Origin: Bacillus sp. Cs-700 | Lineage (GTDB): Bacteria > Bacillota > Bacilli > Bacillales > Guptibacillaceae | Assembly: GCF_011082085.1 (NCBI RefSeq) | Contig: NZ_CP041063.1 | Coordinates: forward strand, 3,706,001 to 3,770,000 | Direction: 5' to 3' | DNA: 64,000 nt | In this document: one piece after another, positions 26,397-34,614 of the stretch | Numbering within the stretch: position 1 is the stretch's first letter | How the letters are laid out: every line of letters starts with the position of its first letter | Notes under the pieces: generated by a model | Seen by the model: only the letters and a program-made list of their open reading frames with translations | Told to the model about the DNA's origin: nothing | Database searches by the model: none | Made by a program: the position numbers and the translations under genes

Positions 26397-26431
26397 ACAA
26401 AGAAAGAGTCCGGTTCATTCCCGGACTCTTA
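26397..26431 (-). terminator. Terminator of the amino acid symporter gene
   Basis: AAGAGTCCGG pairs with CCGGACTCTT around seven bases; the minus strand continues TCTTTG. Confidence 0.8.
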
Positions 26432-26449
26432 AATCTTAAAACAGCGATA

Positions 26450-27895
26450 TTATCCGATCGCTTCCTCTTTTTCAACGTCATCTTCTTTCTCCATTTGATC
26501 CTCTACCCAGGCGTCTGCATTGTGAATCCCTAGCTTAGTAGGATTAAACACAGGGTTTTTCCCTTGTTTGCGCTGATTTTCATAGTCTTTTAAAACCTTG
26601 AAGGCGATTTTTCCTAACAAACCAATCGCAATCAAGTTAATCACTGTCATCAGTGCCATAAAGAGATCCGCCATTTTCCATACGAGACTTAAGCTTGAAA
26701 TTGAGCCGATCAGCACAAATGCCATCGTAGCGAGACGGAACAGAAATAGTATTCCTTTGCTTTTTTTAATAAACTCAATATTTGTTTCACCATAGTAGTA
26801 AGAGCCAATAATCGAGCTGAAAGCGAACAAGAAAATCGCTATGGAGATAAAAATACCCGACCATCCACCAATATGAGAGTTTAGTGAGTTTTGAAGTAAT
26901 TCAATCCCTGTGACGTCACCAGTACGAAACACAGGAGCTAGTAAGATAATGAAGGCAGTGGATGAACAAACGAGAATGGTATCGACAAATACCCCAAGAG
27001 ATTGAATAAGCCCTTGTTTCGCTGGGTGTGAGGTAGTAGAAGTAGCAGCTGCGTTTGGCGCACTACCCATACCGGCTTCATTCGAAAATAGCCCTCGTTT
27101 TACTCCGTTCATAATGGCTGCACCAATTGCTCCACCAACCGCTTGTTCAAATCCGAAGGCACTACGTACGATAAGAGCTACGATTGATGGTAGCTCTGCC
27201 AAATTCATCAGGAGAACAAACAGAGCAATGACAATATAGAGAATCGCCATAACAGGTACAATAATACTGGATAAGTTAGCAATGCGATGCACGCCACCGA
27301 AGATGACAATCCCAGTTAAAGCAGTAATGATAACACCAATAACTAATGGATTTATACCAAATGCATTTTCAAACGCGAGTGCGATCGTATTACTCTGAAC
27401 CGAATTAAAGATAAGACCAAACGTAATGGCGATCAAAACGGCAAAAACAATTCCTAACCATCTTGCTTTCAGCCCTTTTTCAATATAATAAGCGGGACCG
27501 CCTCGAAAGGCGTTTTCACCTTTCACCTTGTAGACCTGAGCAAGTGTACTTTCAATGAAAGCTGTCGCTCCACCAAGCAGGGCAACCATCCACATCCAGA
27601 AAACAGCCCCTGGACCACCTAGCGTGATCGCCACGGCAACGCCTGCCAAGTTCCCTGTACCAATCCGGGTAGCTGCACCGACACAGAAAGATTTAAAAGG
27701 GGAAATGTTTTTCGCTCCATCCTTATAATCAGGTTTTTCTCCTAATACGCGAAACATTTCGCCAAAAAATCGGAATTGAACAAATCGCGAAGCAATCGTG
27801 AAATAAATGCCAAGTCCAAGTAATCCGGCAATGAGCACATAACTCCAAAGAATGTTGTTTGAACCATCAATGATACTTGTTAGAAATCCTTCCAT
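26450..27895 (-). CDS. Alanine/glycine:cation symporter (AGCS family)
   Basis: 481-residue sodium- or proton-coupled amino acid symporter. The family signature region (GTGNLAGVAVAITLGGPGAV, about 82-101) and SNEAGMGSAP are present, with about 10 membrane segments and a charged C-terminal tail (EKEDDVEKEE). Uptake of alanine or glycine is likely. ATG 27895 begins the conserved MEGFLTSI; the ATG at 27922 lacks a ribosome binding site. A CodY-type box lies in the leader. Confidence 0.87.
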   Translation of the reverse strand: MEGFLTSIIDGSNNILWSYVLIAGLLGLGIYFTIASRFVQFRFFGEMFRVLGEKPDYKDGAKNISPFKSFCVGAATRIGTGNLAGVAVAITLGGPGAVFWMWMVALLGGATAFIESTLAQVYKVKGENAFRGGPAYYIEKGLKARWLGIVFAVLIAITFGLIFNSVQSNTIALAFENAFGINPLVIGVIITALTGIVIFGGVHRIANLSSIIVPVMAILYIVIALFVLLMNLAELPSIVALIVRSAFGFEQAVGGAIGAAIMNGVKRGLFSNEAGMGSAPNAAATSTTSHPAKQGLIQSLGVFVDTILVCSSTAFIILLAPVFRTGDVTGIELLQNSLNSHIGGWSGIFISIAIFLFAFSSIIGSYYYGETNIEFIKKSKGILFLFRLATMAFVLIGSISSLSLVWKMADLFMALMTVINLIAIGLLGKIAFKVLKDYENQRKQGKNPVFNPTKLGIHNADAWVEDQMEKEDDVEKEEAIG

Positions 27896-27929
27896 AGGCT
27901 GAACCGCTCCTCTAGTTGTCATTTGATTT

Positions 27930-27986
27930 ATTTTTCTGAAAATTTACTACTAGTTATCATTATACATAGATTCGACAAATTAACAA
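27930..27986 (-). promoter_or_regulatory. Promoter and CodY-type box of the symporter gene
   Basis: Minus-strand promoter TTGTTA-N16-TATAAT (27959-27986). At 27930-27944 the sequence matches the CodY consensus AATTTTCWGAAAATT at 14 of 15 positions, just downstream of the start. Repression in rich medium is likely. A direct repeat TTCGACAAATTA (27971, 27992) lies around the -35. Confidence 0.6.
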
Positions 27987-28059
27987 TCTATTTCGACAAA
28001 TTACAACATTTATACAATTTGTAGAAACCCTTACCAGTGGCGTTTTATTTATGTACAGA

Positions 28060-28092
28060 AAAAAGAACCACTTCCATTTTTGGAAGCGGTCC
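28060..28092 (-). terminator. Terminator of the amine oxidase gene
   Basis: On the minus strand GACCGCTTCCA pairs with TGGAAGTGGTTC, followed by six T. Confidence 0.85.
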
Positions 28093-28113
28093 CTCTTGGA
28101 ATAAACAACATGA

Positions 28114-29592
28114 CTATTTAAACGGATTCTTTAGCTCGTTCACCTCATAAGCAGCCCTTAGCCCTGATTCAATCGCGCCTTCCATCCATCCGTGAAAGGA
28201 AGAAGTATGCTCTCCTGCAAAATGGAGCTTTCCTTCCGGATGTTTGATGACGTCACCAAGGTTGTTTTCTTGTCCTGGTGTGAAAAGAGTGAAGCAGCCG
28301 GCAGAATAAGGGTTCTGACTCCAATTAAAGGGAACGGCTTTGATAAATGACGTATACACTTCGTTTCCATAGATTTTGGCTAGATCTTTAAGTAGGATAC
28401 GAGTCAGTTCATCTTTCGGTAAACTTCCCCAGAGCACGGCGTCTTCCCCCCAGCTATAGCTAGCTAATAGTGCGGCTGATCCGTTTGAACCGATTCCTTC
28501 CCCTGGAACATAACTAAACCGAATCGGTAAATCCGTTAGCGCATTTCCCACATTGTTTTTTTCCCAAAAGCGATAGCGAAATTCAATTCCGATCTTTACG
28601 GCTGGAACATTGATCAGTTCACGAATCGCCTGCCATTTTTTAAATGAGACCGAATGATATGGAGCAATGTCGATAAATTGAAGAACGGAGAAAGGAATGG
28701 CGACAATTGCGACGTCTCCTTTCAGACGGAACCTTTCCTGTGTTTTAGGATTCAGCGTTGTTATAGTAACGCCGCGGTCCGACTGCTTTATTTTAATCAC
28801 TTTCTGATTTAGGAAAATGTGGTGCTTGAGTTCTTCAATGAATGAATGGGGCAGGCGATCGTTACCACCATTAATTTGATGAAACGTTACTTTTTTGCTG
28901 AAAATAGGATAAATAATATCCGTTAAAATATCGGTAAACGCGAACTCTGGAAACCCTTCAATGCCAAGCATAACGCCAATCATGCGAATGGCATTGAGGG
29001 ATAATGGTCTCCCAAGCGGATTGTAGTGGAGAAATTCTCCCATTGAGTATTCCCCGTATTTAGCTACAAGTTCTTCTTGCTCTTCTTTCGTGCTCGATTT
29101 ATAAAGGTCGATAAATGGCTGGGTTGCTTCAAGAAAAAGTTCTGTCGCCGTTTTTCCTTTTTCACTTTCATTCACTGGAAAGCCAAGAATGTCTGGATTC
29201 TTTTCATATTCTTCTTTCGTTGTTAGCACATTATTTACAAATAGAAGGTCTTTCGGGGAGGCGTTTAAAAAAGGGTGGAGGGGCAGGTTAAAATGACGAA
29301 TGTATTCATGCACAAGAGCATGGTTATCAGGTATTCTCATAGCGCCTGCGTCCATGTACTGGTTTAATGAAAACGGCTCTCTTATTGTATACACCCGACC
29401 GCCAATGCGGTCATTGCCTTCTAATAGTGTGACGTAATGACCACTTCGTTTCAGCAATGATCCCGCTACGAGCCCTGACAAGCCAGCTCCAATGATGATG
29501 ACGTGTTTTGGAGGACTTTTTCCTGGTAACCCATTTTGAATAAGTGAAAGCAAATCTTCCGGATAACGTAGTGAAGAAAATGGTTTGGCCAT
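28114..29592 (-). CDS. Flavin monoamine oxidase family protein
   Basis: 492 residues. FAD-binding GAGLSGLVAG with the downstream Glu in LLEGNDRIGGRV, substrate domain in the middle, and C-terminal FAD motif LHFAGEHTSSFHGWMEGAIE. This fits amine or L-amino acid oxidases that release hydrogen peroxide and ammonia. ATG 29592 has AAGGAGG 6 bases upstream; the longer open frame reads through the promoter region. Divergent from a sulfatase-like gene, both with sporulation-type promoters. Confidence 0.85.
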   Translation of the reverse strand: MAKPFSSLRYPEDLLSLIQNGLPGKSPPKHVIIIGAGLSGLVAGSLLKRSGHYVTLLEGNDRIGGRVYTIREPFSLNQYMDAGAMRIPDNHALVHEYIRHFNLPLHPFLNASPKDLLFVNNVLTTKEEYEKNPDILGFPVNESEKGKTATELFLEATQPFIDLYKSSTKEEQEELVAKYGEYSMGEFLHYNPLGRPLSLNAIRMIGVMLGIEGFPEFAFTDILTDIIYPIFSKKVTFHQINGGNDRLPHSFIEELKHHIFLNQKVIKIKQSDRGVTITTLNPKTQERFRLKGDVAIVAIPFSVLQFIDIAPYHSVSFKKWQAIRELINVPAVKIGIEFRYRFWEKNNVGNALTDLPIRFSYVPGEGIGSNGSAALLASYSWGEDAVLWGSLPKDELTRILLKDLAKIYGNEVYTSFIKAVPFNWSQNPYSAGCFTLFTPGQENNLGDVIKHPEGKLHFAGEHTSSFHGWMEGAIESGLRAAYEVNELKNPFK

Positions 29593-29650
29593 AGACAGCC
29601 TCCTTGTCTCGTAAACGTCCTTACTCACCAGGAGAAGGATCCACCTTATT

Positions 29651-29679
29651 AATCTATGTCTAACAAAAAAAGGATATGA
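29651..29679 (-). promoter_or_regulatory. SigE-type promoter of the amine oxidase gene
   Basis: On the minus strand TCATATC (-35), 14 bases, CATAGATT (-10), close to the SigE consensus (ATATT-N14-CATACAAT type). Leader of about 53 bases to the ATG. Confidence 0.5.
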
Positions 29680-29726
29680 AATGTGAAATTTTTCTTTCTG
29701 TAGTGGAGAGAATGGTAGGAAAGAAG

Positions 29727-29755
29727 AACCGTTTCCTGGGCGCAAACATAAACTA
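29727..29755 (+). promoter_or_regulatory. SigK-type promoter of the sulfatase-like gene
   Basis: AACC (-35), 16 bases, CATAAACTA (-10) matches the SigK pattern (AC-N16-CATAnnnTA) completely. Leader of about 45 bases. Confidence 0.5.
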
Positions 29756-29804
29756 CAAAAAACAAAACAGATGCGGGACGGACTTGTCTTAAAGGAGGAA
29801 AGAA

Positions 29805-31154
29805 ATGAATCGGAATAAGCCTCTATCCTCACTGTTTACGCGGTCTAAGAAGCCGAATTTTCTTATCTTAATTGATCAGCCGTGTGATGGCGATCAATCG
29901 GATGATAAGAAAAACCTCTTCATGCAAGAACTTTTGCTGAACGGATTTGAATTTCAAAATCATTATGTTGGTAGCTCCGCCTGTTCCCCTAGTAAAATGA
30001 CGCTTTTTACAGGTCAGTATCCTTCTCTGCATGGTGTAACACAAACGAGAAGTTCCAATCAGAAGCAGTTGAACGTTACAACCATTCCTATAATGGAACA
30101 TTACTTTCGAAAAGCAGGTTATCAAACGTTTTGGAAAGAACTTGCTGACCAGGTTAATGATGAAAAAGATCAACGTATGGCTTCACTAAATAAGAATGAT
30201 GAGATTTGTGCGGATGAAGTAGTGGAACTGCTTGAAAAACTTAATCGAAAAGAAGTGGAAGAATCACACCAATGGGTGATTTTTAGCTCGTTTTGTTCAA
30301 GACACCGTTACGGTGGGATGATGAACGTATTTCAAACGTTGAAGAAGACGACGTTTTACCAGAATACGATCGTTCTTTTTACGTCGATTTTGGGGCAAAA
30401 CAAAGACCTGGATGCAACGTCTAAGACAAACAACGTCTATGAGAAATATATTCACGTACCGATGATGATTCACAATCCTGCGCTTTTTCATGGTAAAAAA
30501 AGCACATCGATGCTAACCAGTCATGTCGACATTCTTCCGACGATGTTAGGTCTCGCAGGAATTGATGAGGAAGAAATTCAAACGTTGCTGAGCGTTGATT
30601 ATTCGGAAGTTCGTCCGCTTATTGGAAGGGACCTTACGCCATTACTGTCAGGGAGGAAGCGGTTTTACCGGGCAAATGAGCCGATTTATTTCATGACAGG
30701 TGATGAAGGAAGACGTGGACTTAATGAAGCTCCAGGGGTATTAGTTGAATCCGACTTGCAGCCGAATCATATTGAAGCAGTAGTGGTGACAATGCGTACA
30801 GGCGACGATGAGCAGCAGGAAGTTTGGAAATACGCCCGCTACTATGATGATCCACAATATTGGAGAATTCCAGGCGTGTCAGATGTGATCGTTACGCAAG
30901 AGAAGGATGGTGCACCTGAAGCAGAGGAATTATCGAAATGGATCACCTTAACGAAGACCTCCCCCGCTCAAGACGAATTTGAGTTATATAATCTCACCCG
31001 TGATCCATTAGAAAAAAAGAACCTGACTGATGCAGAATTTGAAACGACTGAAACGAAAGAAATTAGGAAAGTATTATCGCTCATTTTAGAAGAGCAGCAT
31101 CGTCAGAAGCGATTGATATCTAGGAAAAGTGATGCGGGGAATGTCGCTATGTGA
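29805..31154 (+). CDS. Sulfatase-family protein with degenerate active site
   Basis: 449 residues. The fold of alkaline-phosphatase-like sulfatases is recognisable: NFLILIDQ at the N-terminus, SSACSPSKMTLFTGQYPS around Cys60, SHVDILPTMLGLAGI later. But key sites are altered: CSPSK replaces CxPxR, the expected GKWHLG region reads FWKELADQ, and the metal DHG/DNG reads SILG (about 194-197). It may be inactive or have another activity. AAAGGAGG precedes the ATG. Confidence 0.75.
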   Translation: MNRNKPLSSLFTRSKKPNFLILIDQPCDGDQSDDKKNLFMQELLLNGFEFQNHYVGSSACSPSKMTLFTGQYPSLHGVTQTRSSNQKQLNVTTIPIMEHYFRKAGYQTFWKELADQVNDEKDQRMASLNKNDEICADEVVELLEKLNRKEVEESHQWVIFSSFCSRHRYGGMMNVFQTLKKTTFYQNTIVLFTSILGQNKDLDATSKTNNVYEKYIHVPMMIHNPALFHGKKSTSMLTSHVDILPTMLGLAGIDEEEIQTLLSVDYSEVRPLIGRDLTPLLSGRKRFYRANEPIYFMTGDEGRRGLNEAPGVLVESDLQPNHIEAVVVTMRTGDDEQQEVWKYARYYDDPQYWRIPGVSDVIVTQEKDGAPEAEELSKWITLTKTSPAQDEFELYNLTRDPLEKKNLTDAEFETTETKEIRKVLSLILEEQHRQKRLISRKSDAGNVAM

Positions 31155-31205
31155 GTACATTGTTAGGTGAAGATGAGGGTAAGAGGATGAATAAGACTGG
31201 AAGTA

Positions 31206-31247
31206 TCGAAATCGGAAGCGCTCCTGCGCTTCCGATTTCGACTTTTT
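31206..31247 (+). terminator. Terminator of the sulfatase-like gene
   Basis: Sixteen-base perfect arms (31206-31221 and 31226-31241) around TCCT, then CTTTTT. Confidence 0.9.
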
Positions 31248-31263
31248 GTGACAAATAACGGGT

Positions 31264-31276
31264 GGTGCCAGGCACC
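31264..31276. repeat. Dispersed repeat, copy 9
   Basis: Palindromic form GGTGCCAGGCACC in the context ATAACGGGT...ATTATGA, right after the terminator. Confidence 0.8.
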
Positions 31277-31523
31277 ATTATGAACTAGGACTTAATACTT
31301 ATCTTTTTCAAACGGATAACCTTCTGTAATGGTTAAGACACCTCTCCGGAAAGTGTCTTAATACCTAAAGAAAAGTAAATAAGTGGATTATATGCATGAC
31401 CAAAGACACGCACCGGAAAGTTCCATACGCACCGCGAAGTAATAATTTTCTCGCTTTATTATTCGATTTTATTAGTTCTATACTATGAAAGAAATCAAAG
31501 CAGTTAGAAAGGTGTGAAGATAC
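31277..31523. other. Gene-free region upstream of the MdaB-like gene
   Basis: Together with the terminator and repeat before it, 369 bases without a gene. TATACT (about 31482) could be a -10. An imperfect hairpin CTCCGGAAAG (31344) is seen. Nothing else recognised. Confidence 0.35.
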
Positions 31524-32075
31524 ATGAAAAACATTCTACTTATCAATGGACATGAGTATTTTCCAAAGTCAAAAGGTGAGTTGAACAAAACGATTTTTGA
31601 AGAATGGAAAGAGGTGCTCTCCTCAGACTATGAAGTGAAAACAACGATCGTTGATGAAGCGTATGATGTCGATCAAGAAATTGAGAAATGGCAGTGGGCG
31701 GATGTGATCATCATGCAAACTCCGATTTATTGGTTCAGTATCCCAGGTAACTTTAAGAAATACATCGATCGCGTCTACATGGACAAGATCTTCTTTATCG
31801 GTTCAGATCGCTATGGTCAGGGTGGAATGTTTACAGACAAGAAATACATGTTCTCTCTTACGTGGAACGCACCAGAAGCAGCGTTTGGAAATGAACAGAG
31901 CTTCTTTGAAGGACGAGATCTTGATCAAGCGATCGATCACCTTCATAAGATGAACCAATATATCGGTATGCGTCCGCTACCAACTTACTCCATTCACAAT
32001 GTGATGAAGGAAACAAATATGGCGCACTATAAAACGAAACTACACGATCATTATCGAGAAGTGTTTGGTAAGTAA
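31524..32075 (+). CDS. NAD(P)H oxidoreductase, MdaB-like flavodoxin fold
   Basis: 183 residues. The start ILLINGHEYFPKSKGELN and the TPIYWFSIPGNFKKYIDRV region (about 66-84) match MdaB/quinone reductase-type flavoproteins, which reduce quinones by two electrons and protect against oxidative stress. GAAAGGTG precedes the ATG. It is followed by an aldo/keto reductase, a plausible detoxification pair. Confidence 0.82.
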   Translation: MKNILLINGHEYFPKSKGELNKTIFEEWKEVLSSDYEVKTTIVDEAYDVDQEIEKWQWADVIIMQTPIYWFSIPGNFKKYIDRVYMDKIFFIGSDRYGQGGMFTDKKYMFSLTWNAPEAAFGNEQSFFEGRDLDQAIDHLHKMNQYIGMRPLPTYSIHNVMKETNMAHYKTKLHDHYREVFGK

Positions 32076-32098
32076 ACCACTCTTTCCACACCGAGATG

Positions 32099-32122
32099 GT
32101 TTAAAATTGATTTTTCGGGAAA
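32099..32122 (+). promoter_or_regulatory. Possible SigB promoter of the aldo/keto reductase gene
   Basis: GTTTAA-N12-GGGAAA. The -35 is perfect and the -10 fits GGGWAW. General stress control is possible. Confidence 0.35.
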
Positions 32123-32155
32123 ACCAATAAAGGACATTTGAAAGGAGCATTTAAC

Positions 32156-32995
32156 ATGACTGTACAAACAAAAACATTAAACAACAATATTGAAATGCCT
32201 GAACTAGGTTACGGTGTATTCCGCGTGGAACAAGGCCAAGAATTGGTTGAAGCTGTGAAAACAGCGATTAAGAAAGGCTATCGTAGCATTGATACAGCAG
32301 CAATCTACGGTAACGAGGAAAGTGTTGGTCAAGGTGTCAATGAAGCGATTAAAGAAGGTCTTGTAACGAGAGAAGACCTTTTCATTACTTCAAAAGTATG
32401 GAACGATGGCTTAACTTACGATGAAACGATTGAAGCGTATGAAACAAGCCTATCTAAGCTAGGTCTTGACTACCTCGATCTTTACCTGATTCACTGGCCA
32501 GGGGATAATAAATACCAGGAGCCATGGAAAGCACTTGAAACGCTATATAAAGAAAAACGAGTACGTGCAATTGGTGTAAGTAACTTCCAGGTAAATCACC
32601 TTGAGGATCTTCGCAAAAACTTTGAAATTACACCTGTAATTAACCAAATTGAATTCCACCCGCGCTTAACGCAAGAAGAAGTGAGAACATATTGCAAAGA
32701 GCATAACATTCAAGTGGAAGCATGGTCACCACTTATGGCAGGGGAATTGTTAGATAACGAAACAATCGCCGGAATTGCTGAGAAATATAACAAGTCTGTT
32801 GCACAGGTTATCCTTCGCTGGGACTTGCAGCATAACGTGATTACGATTCCAAAATCAATGAACGAAAAGCGTATTGAAGCGAATATCGATCTTTTCGATT
32901 TTGAACTTACATCAGAAGAAATGAAGCAGCTTGATGCATTGAACGACAATGCTCGTAGCGGTCCTCATCCTGATGAATTTGATTTTAAAATGTAA
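32156..32995 (+). CDS. Aldo/keto reductase
   Basis: 279-residue NADPH-dependent carbonyl reductase of the AKR5 type. The catalytic tetrad is visible: Asp46 (SIDTAAIYGNE), Tyr51, Lys80 (FITSKVW) and His113 (LIHWP). IPKSMNEKRIEAN near 230-245 is the cofactor-phosphate site. AAAGGAG lies 8 bases before ATG 32156. Likely reduces methylglyoxal or other aldehydes. Confidence 0.9.
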   Translation: MTVQTKTLNNNIEMPELGYGVFRVEQGQELVEAVKTAIKKGYRSIDTAAIYGNEESVGQGVNEAIKEGLVTREDLFITSKVWNDGLTYDETIEAYETSLSKLGLDYLDLYLIHWPGDNKYQEPWKALETLYKEKRVRAIGVSNFQVNHLEDLRKNFEITPVINQIEFHPRLTQEEVRTYCKEHNIQVEAWSPLMAGELLDNETIAGIAEKYNKSVAQVILRWDLQHNVITIPKSMNEKRIEANIDLFDFELTSEEMKQLDALNDNARSGPHPDEFDFKM

Positions 32996-33003
32996 GTATT
33001 TTA

Positions 33004-33037
33004 GAAGGGCTGCATCCATATGCAGTCCTTCTTTTTG
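33004..33037 (+). terminator. Terminator of the aldo/keto reductase gene
   Basis: GAAGGGCTGCAT pairs with ATGCAGTCCTTC (one G-U), then TTTTTGG. Confidence 0.85.
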
Positions 33038-33044
33038 GTTATGC

Positions 33045-33076
33045 AAGCCGGTCCCACCATGGGGACCGGCTTTTTC
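33045..33076 (+). terminator. Second tandem terminator
   Basis: AAGCCGGTCCC pairs with GGGACCGGCTT, then TTTCTCG. Only about ten bases separate it from the first terminator. Confidence 0.8.
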
Positions 33077-33158
33077 TCGTTTTGAAAAATTTATTTTCCG
33101 CGCAATGCCCCTTTTTCCACTTTCCAAGCGATATATAAGGTGAAAGGAGGTGATCAGC

Positions 33159-33377
33159 ATGGCAACCTCATCCCTAATGGAAACGCAGCTTCGCATGGTA
33201 CTTGAAGTAGGCGTGGACGAAAACGGCAAATCGATTTTCCGCAGCAAGAACTTCAACAACGTGAAAACATTCGCTACGCCTGATGCGCTTTTCGCAGTCG
33301 CCCTAGCACTAGCACCGCTTCAGCAGCACAATTTGTTCGCAGTGGAGCGCAATGATTCATCTGATCTTCAGGCATAA
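33159..33377 (+). CDS. DUF1659 protein
   Basis: 72 residues. The pattern LRMVLEVGVDENGKSIFRSK and FATPDALFAVALALAPLQ fits DUF1659, small Bacillus proteins often found with DUF2922 and YvrJ. ATG 33159 follows AAAGGAGGTGAT with four bases. First gene of a three-gene operon. Function unknown. Confidence 0.8.
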   Translation: MATSSLMETQLRMVLEVGVDENGKSIFRSKNFNNVKTFATPDALFAVALALAPLQQHNLFAVERNDSSDLQA

Positions 33378-33414
33378 TTAGTTCCCAAACGATGAAGAAA
33401 GGAGGAAATCCAAC

Positions 33415-33633
33415 ATGGCAAAAACACTCGAACTTCAGTTCAACACGCGTGACAATAAGCCGTTCTCGATCACATTAAGCGATCCAGTCGAGCCGGTGAA
33501 TCCAGCTGCAATAGCAGCTGCGATGGATACGCTTCTTGCGCAAAACTGTTTTACAACAAGTGGAGGCGATCTAGTTTCGAAGAAAGGCGCTCGTATCATT
33601 GAGCGCAATGAGAACGACATTATCATTGGTTAA
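33415..33633 (+). CDS. DUF2922 protein
   Basis: 72 residues: LELQFNTRDNKPFSITLSDP, then VNPAAIAAAMDTLLAQNCF and an RNENDIIIG end, the DUF2922 pattern. AAGGAGG lies upstream of the ATG and the gap to the DUF1659 gene is 37 bases. Function unknown. Confidence 0.82.
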   Translation: MAKTLELQFNTRDNKPFSITLSDPVEPVNPAAIAAAMDTLLAQNCFTTSGGDLVSKKGARIIERNENDIIIG

Positions 33634-33641
33634 TGGATTGA

Positions 33642-33671
33642 AAAGAGGAAGGGCACTTGTCCTTCCTCTTT
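33642..33671 (+). terminator. Hairpin between DUF2922 and yvrJ
   Basis: AAAGAGGAAGG pairs with CCTTCCTCTTT around eight bases. There is no T run, so it may reduce rather than stop transcription into yvrJ. Confidence 0.6.
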
Positions 33672-33706
33672 AGCAAGTCAAATAAACGAACAGGGAGGGT
33701 AAACGA

Positions 33707-33868
33707 ATGGAGTCCTGGATGTCTTTGATCAGCGATGTTGGTTTTCCTGTTGTGGTGACACTTTACTTGTTGCACCGCATTGAACAGAAACTCGATACGC
33801 TGAACGATACCATACTGCAGCTGCCAGATCACTTAAACGCTCGAAGTTCGAATCAGAAAACAGGGTGA
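33707..33868 (+). CDS. yvrJ: YvrJ family small protein
   Basis: 53 residues: MESWMSLISDVGFPVVVTLY then LLHRIEQKLDTLNDTI, the typical YvrJ layout of one membrane helix followed by an amphipathic helix. CAGGGAGGG is 7 bases before the ATG. In B. subtilis yvrJ belongs to the SigO region; no SigO gene is seen here. Third gene with DUF1659 and DUF2922. Confidence 0.8.
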   Translation: MESWMSLISDVGFPVVVTLYLLHRIEQKLDTLNDTILQLPDHLNARSSNQKTG

Positions 33869-33883
33869 CCCCTGTAATAAAGG

Positions 33884-33912
33884 AGAGAGGGTTCGCTAAG
33901 TGAGCCCTCTCT
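33884..33912 (+). terminator. Hairpin after yvrJ
   Basis: AGAGAGGGTTC pairs with GAGCCCTCTCT (one G-U); the T tail is poor. Confidence 0.65.
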
Positions 33913-33959
33913 ACCATACATAACCCTCATCCAACTTCATATTGACCAGCGGCTTCCTA

Positions 33960-34370
33960 ACTCTCTTTTTAAATTCGGAGATGGTGAGGTTTCTTTAAGT
34001 GTGTCGCTGCTCAGAACGTGGAATGCCTACCACACGTTCGAAAACAAAACTTGTCAGGTGAGCTGAAGCCGATGCAGAAAATTCAGCGTTCTCCGTCAAA
34101 TACAGTTCCCGGTTTCTGTGGTGAGAAGCTATGGCGTGAACGGCCGTTAACGGTTCGGGTAGGTAACCAGGCGTACTACGGTACGGTAGCAGCGCAAAGA
34201 TAGCGCACATTGGGCTGGTTTAATGTGTAGAAAGCGTGCTGTTGAAGAAATTCAAGCGTTCAAATCGGGTGATACGGTGGAAACCTCAGAAGGTCTCAGT
34301 ATACTTCAGTTGAAAGGACGGCTACTTTTACAGCGCTGATGCTTTTTGTCAGCACTGTAAAGGTAGTCAT
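33960..34370 (+). ncRNA. Candidate structured RNA, unclassified
   Basis: About 400 bases with higher GC than the flanks and no credible protein. Many compact hairpins: GAACGTG/CACGTTC (34014-34039), GCGC-N7-GCGC (near 34193-34207), CACATT/AATGTG (34206-34227), TTGAA-GAAA-TTCAA (GNRA loop, near 34242-34255), GGT-GGAA-ACC, and a final 18-base stem (34322-34339 with 34349-34366, one mismatch). GTGTG at 33999 is like a group II intron 5-prime end, but no domain V or reverse transcriptase is seen. Strand inferred from the last hairpin and neighbours. Confidence 0.45.
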
Positions 34371-34614
34371 TCCCTGTCCAATGTTTCCTATCTAATCTAG
34401 TGCCTTCAGTGGTTGAAAGGCACAAGAGCACTCGAGTACAAAAGCACAAGAGAGCTTAAGGAAAACTAAGGTGAAGAAAGAGAAGGATGGGGAAATGGGT
34501 AGGGTGTTAGGGAGAGCGGGTCAGAGTTTGACGTTAGGGCTTGATACGAAGAGTAAGAACGATTGCCATATAAAGATTGGCATACTGTTCGACATCAAGT
34601 AACAATATTCGGGT
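34371..34614. other. Gene-free region after the RNA candidate
   Basis: About 240 bases, purine-rich in the middle. Hairpins GTGCCTT/AAGGCAC (34400-34423) and TGCCA/TGGCA (about 34564-34582) are present. No gene seen. Confidence 0.4.

Noticed and set aside
33995-34210. Overlapping 61- and 71-residue open frames on both strands
   Set aside because: No ribosome binding site, odd composition, and they lie in the hairpin-rich block; open frames there are a by-product of higher GC.
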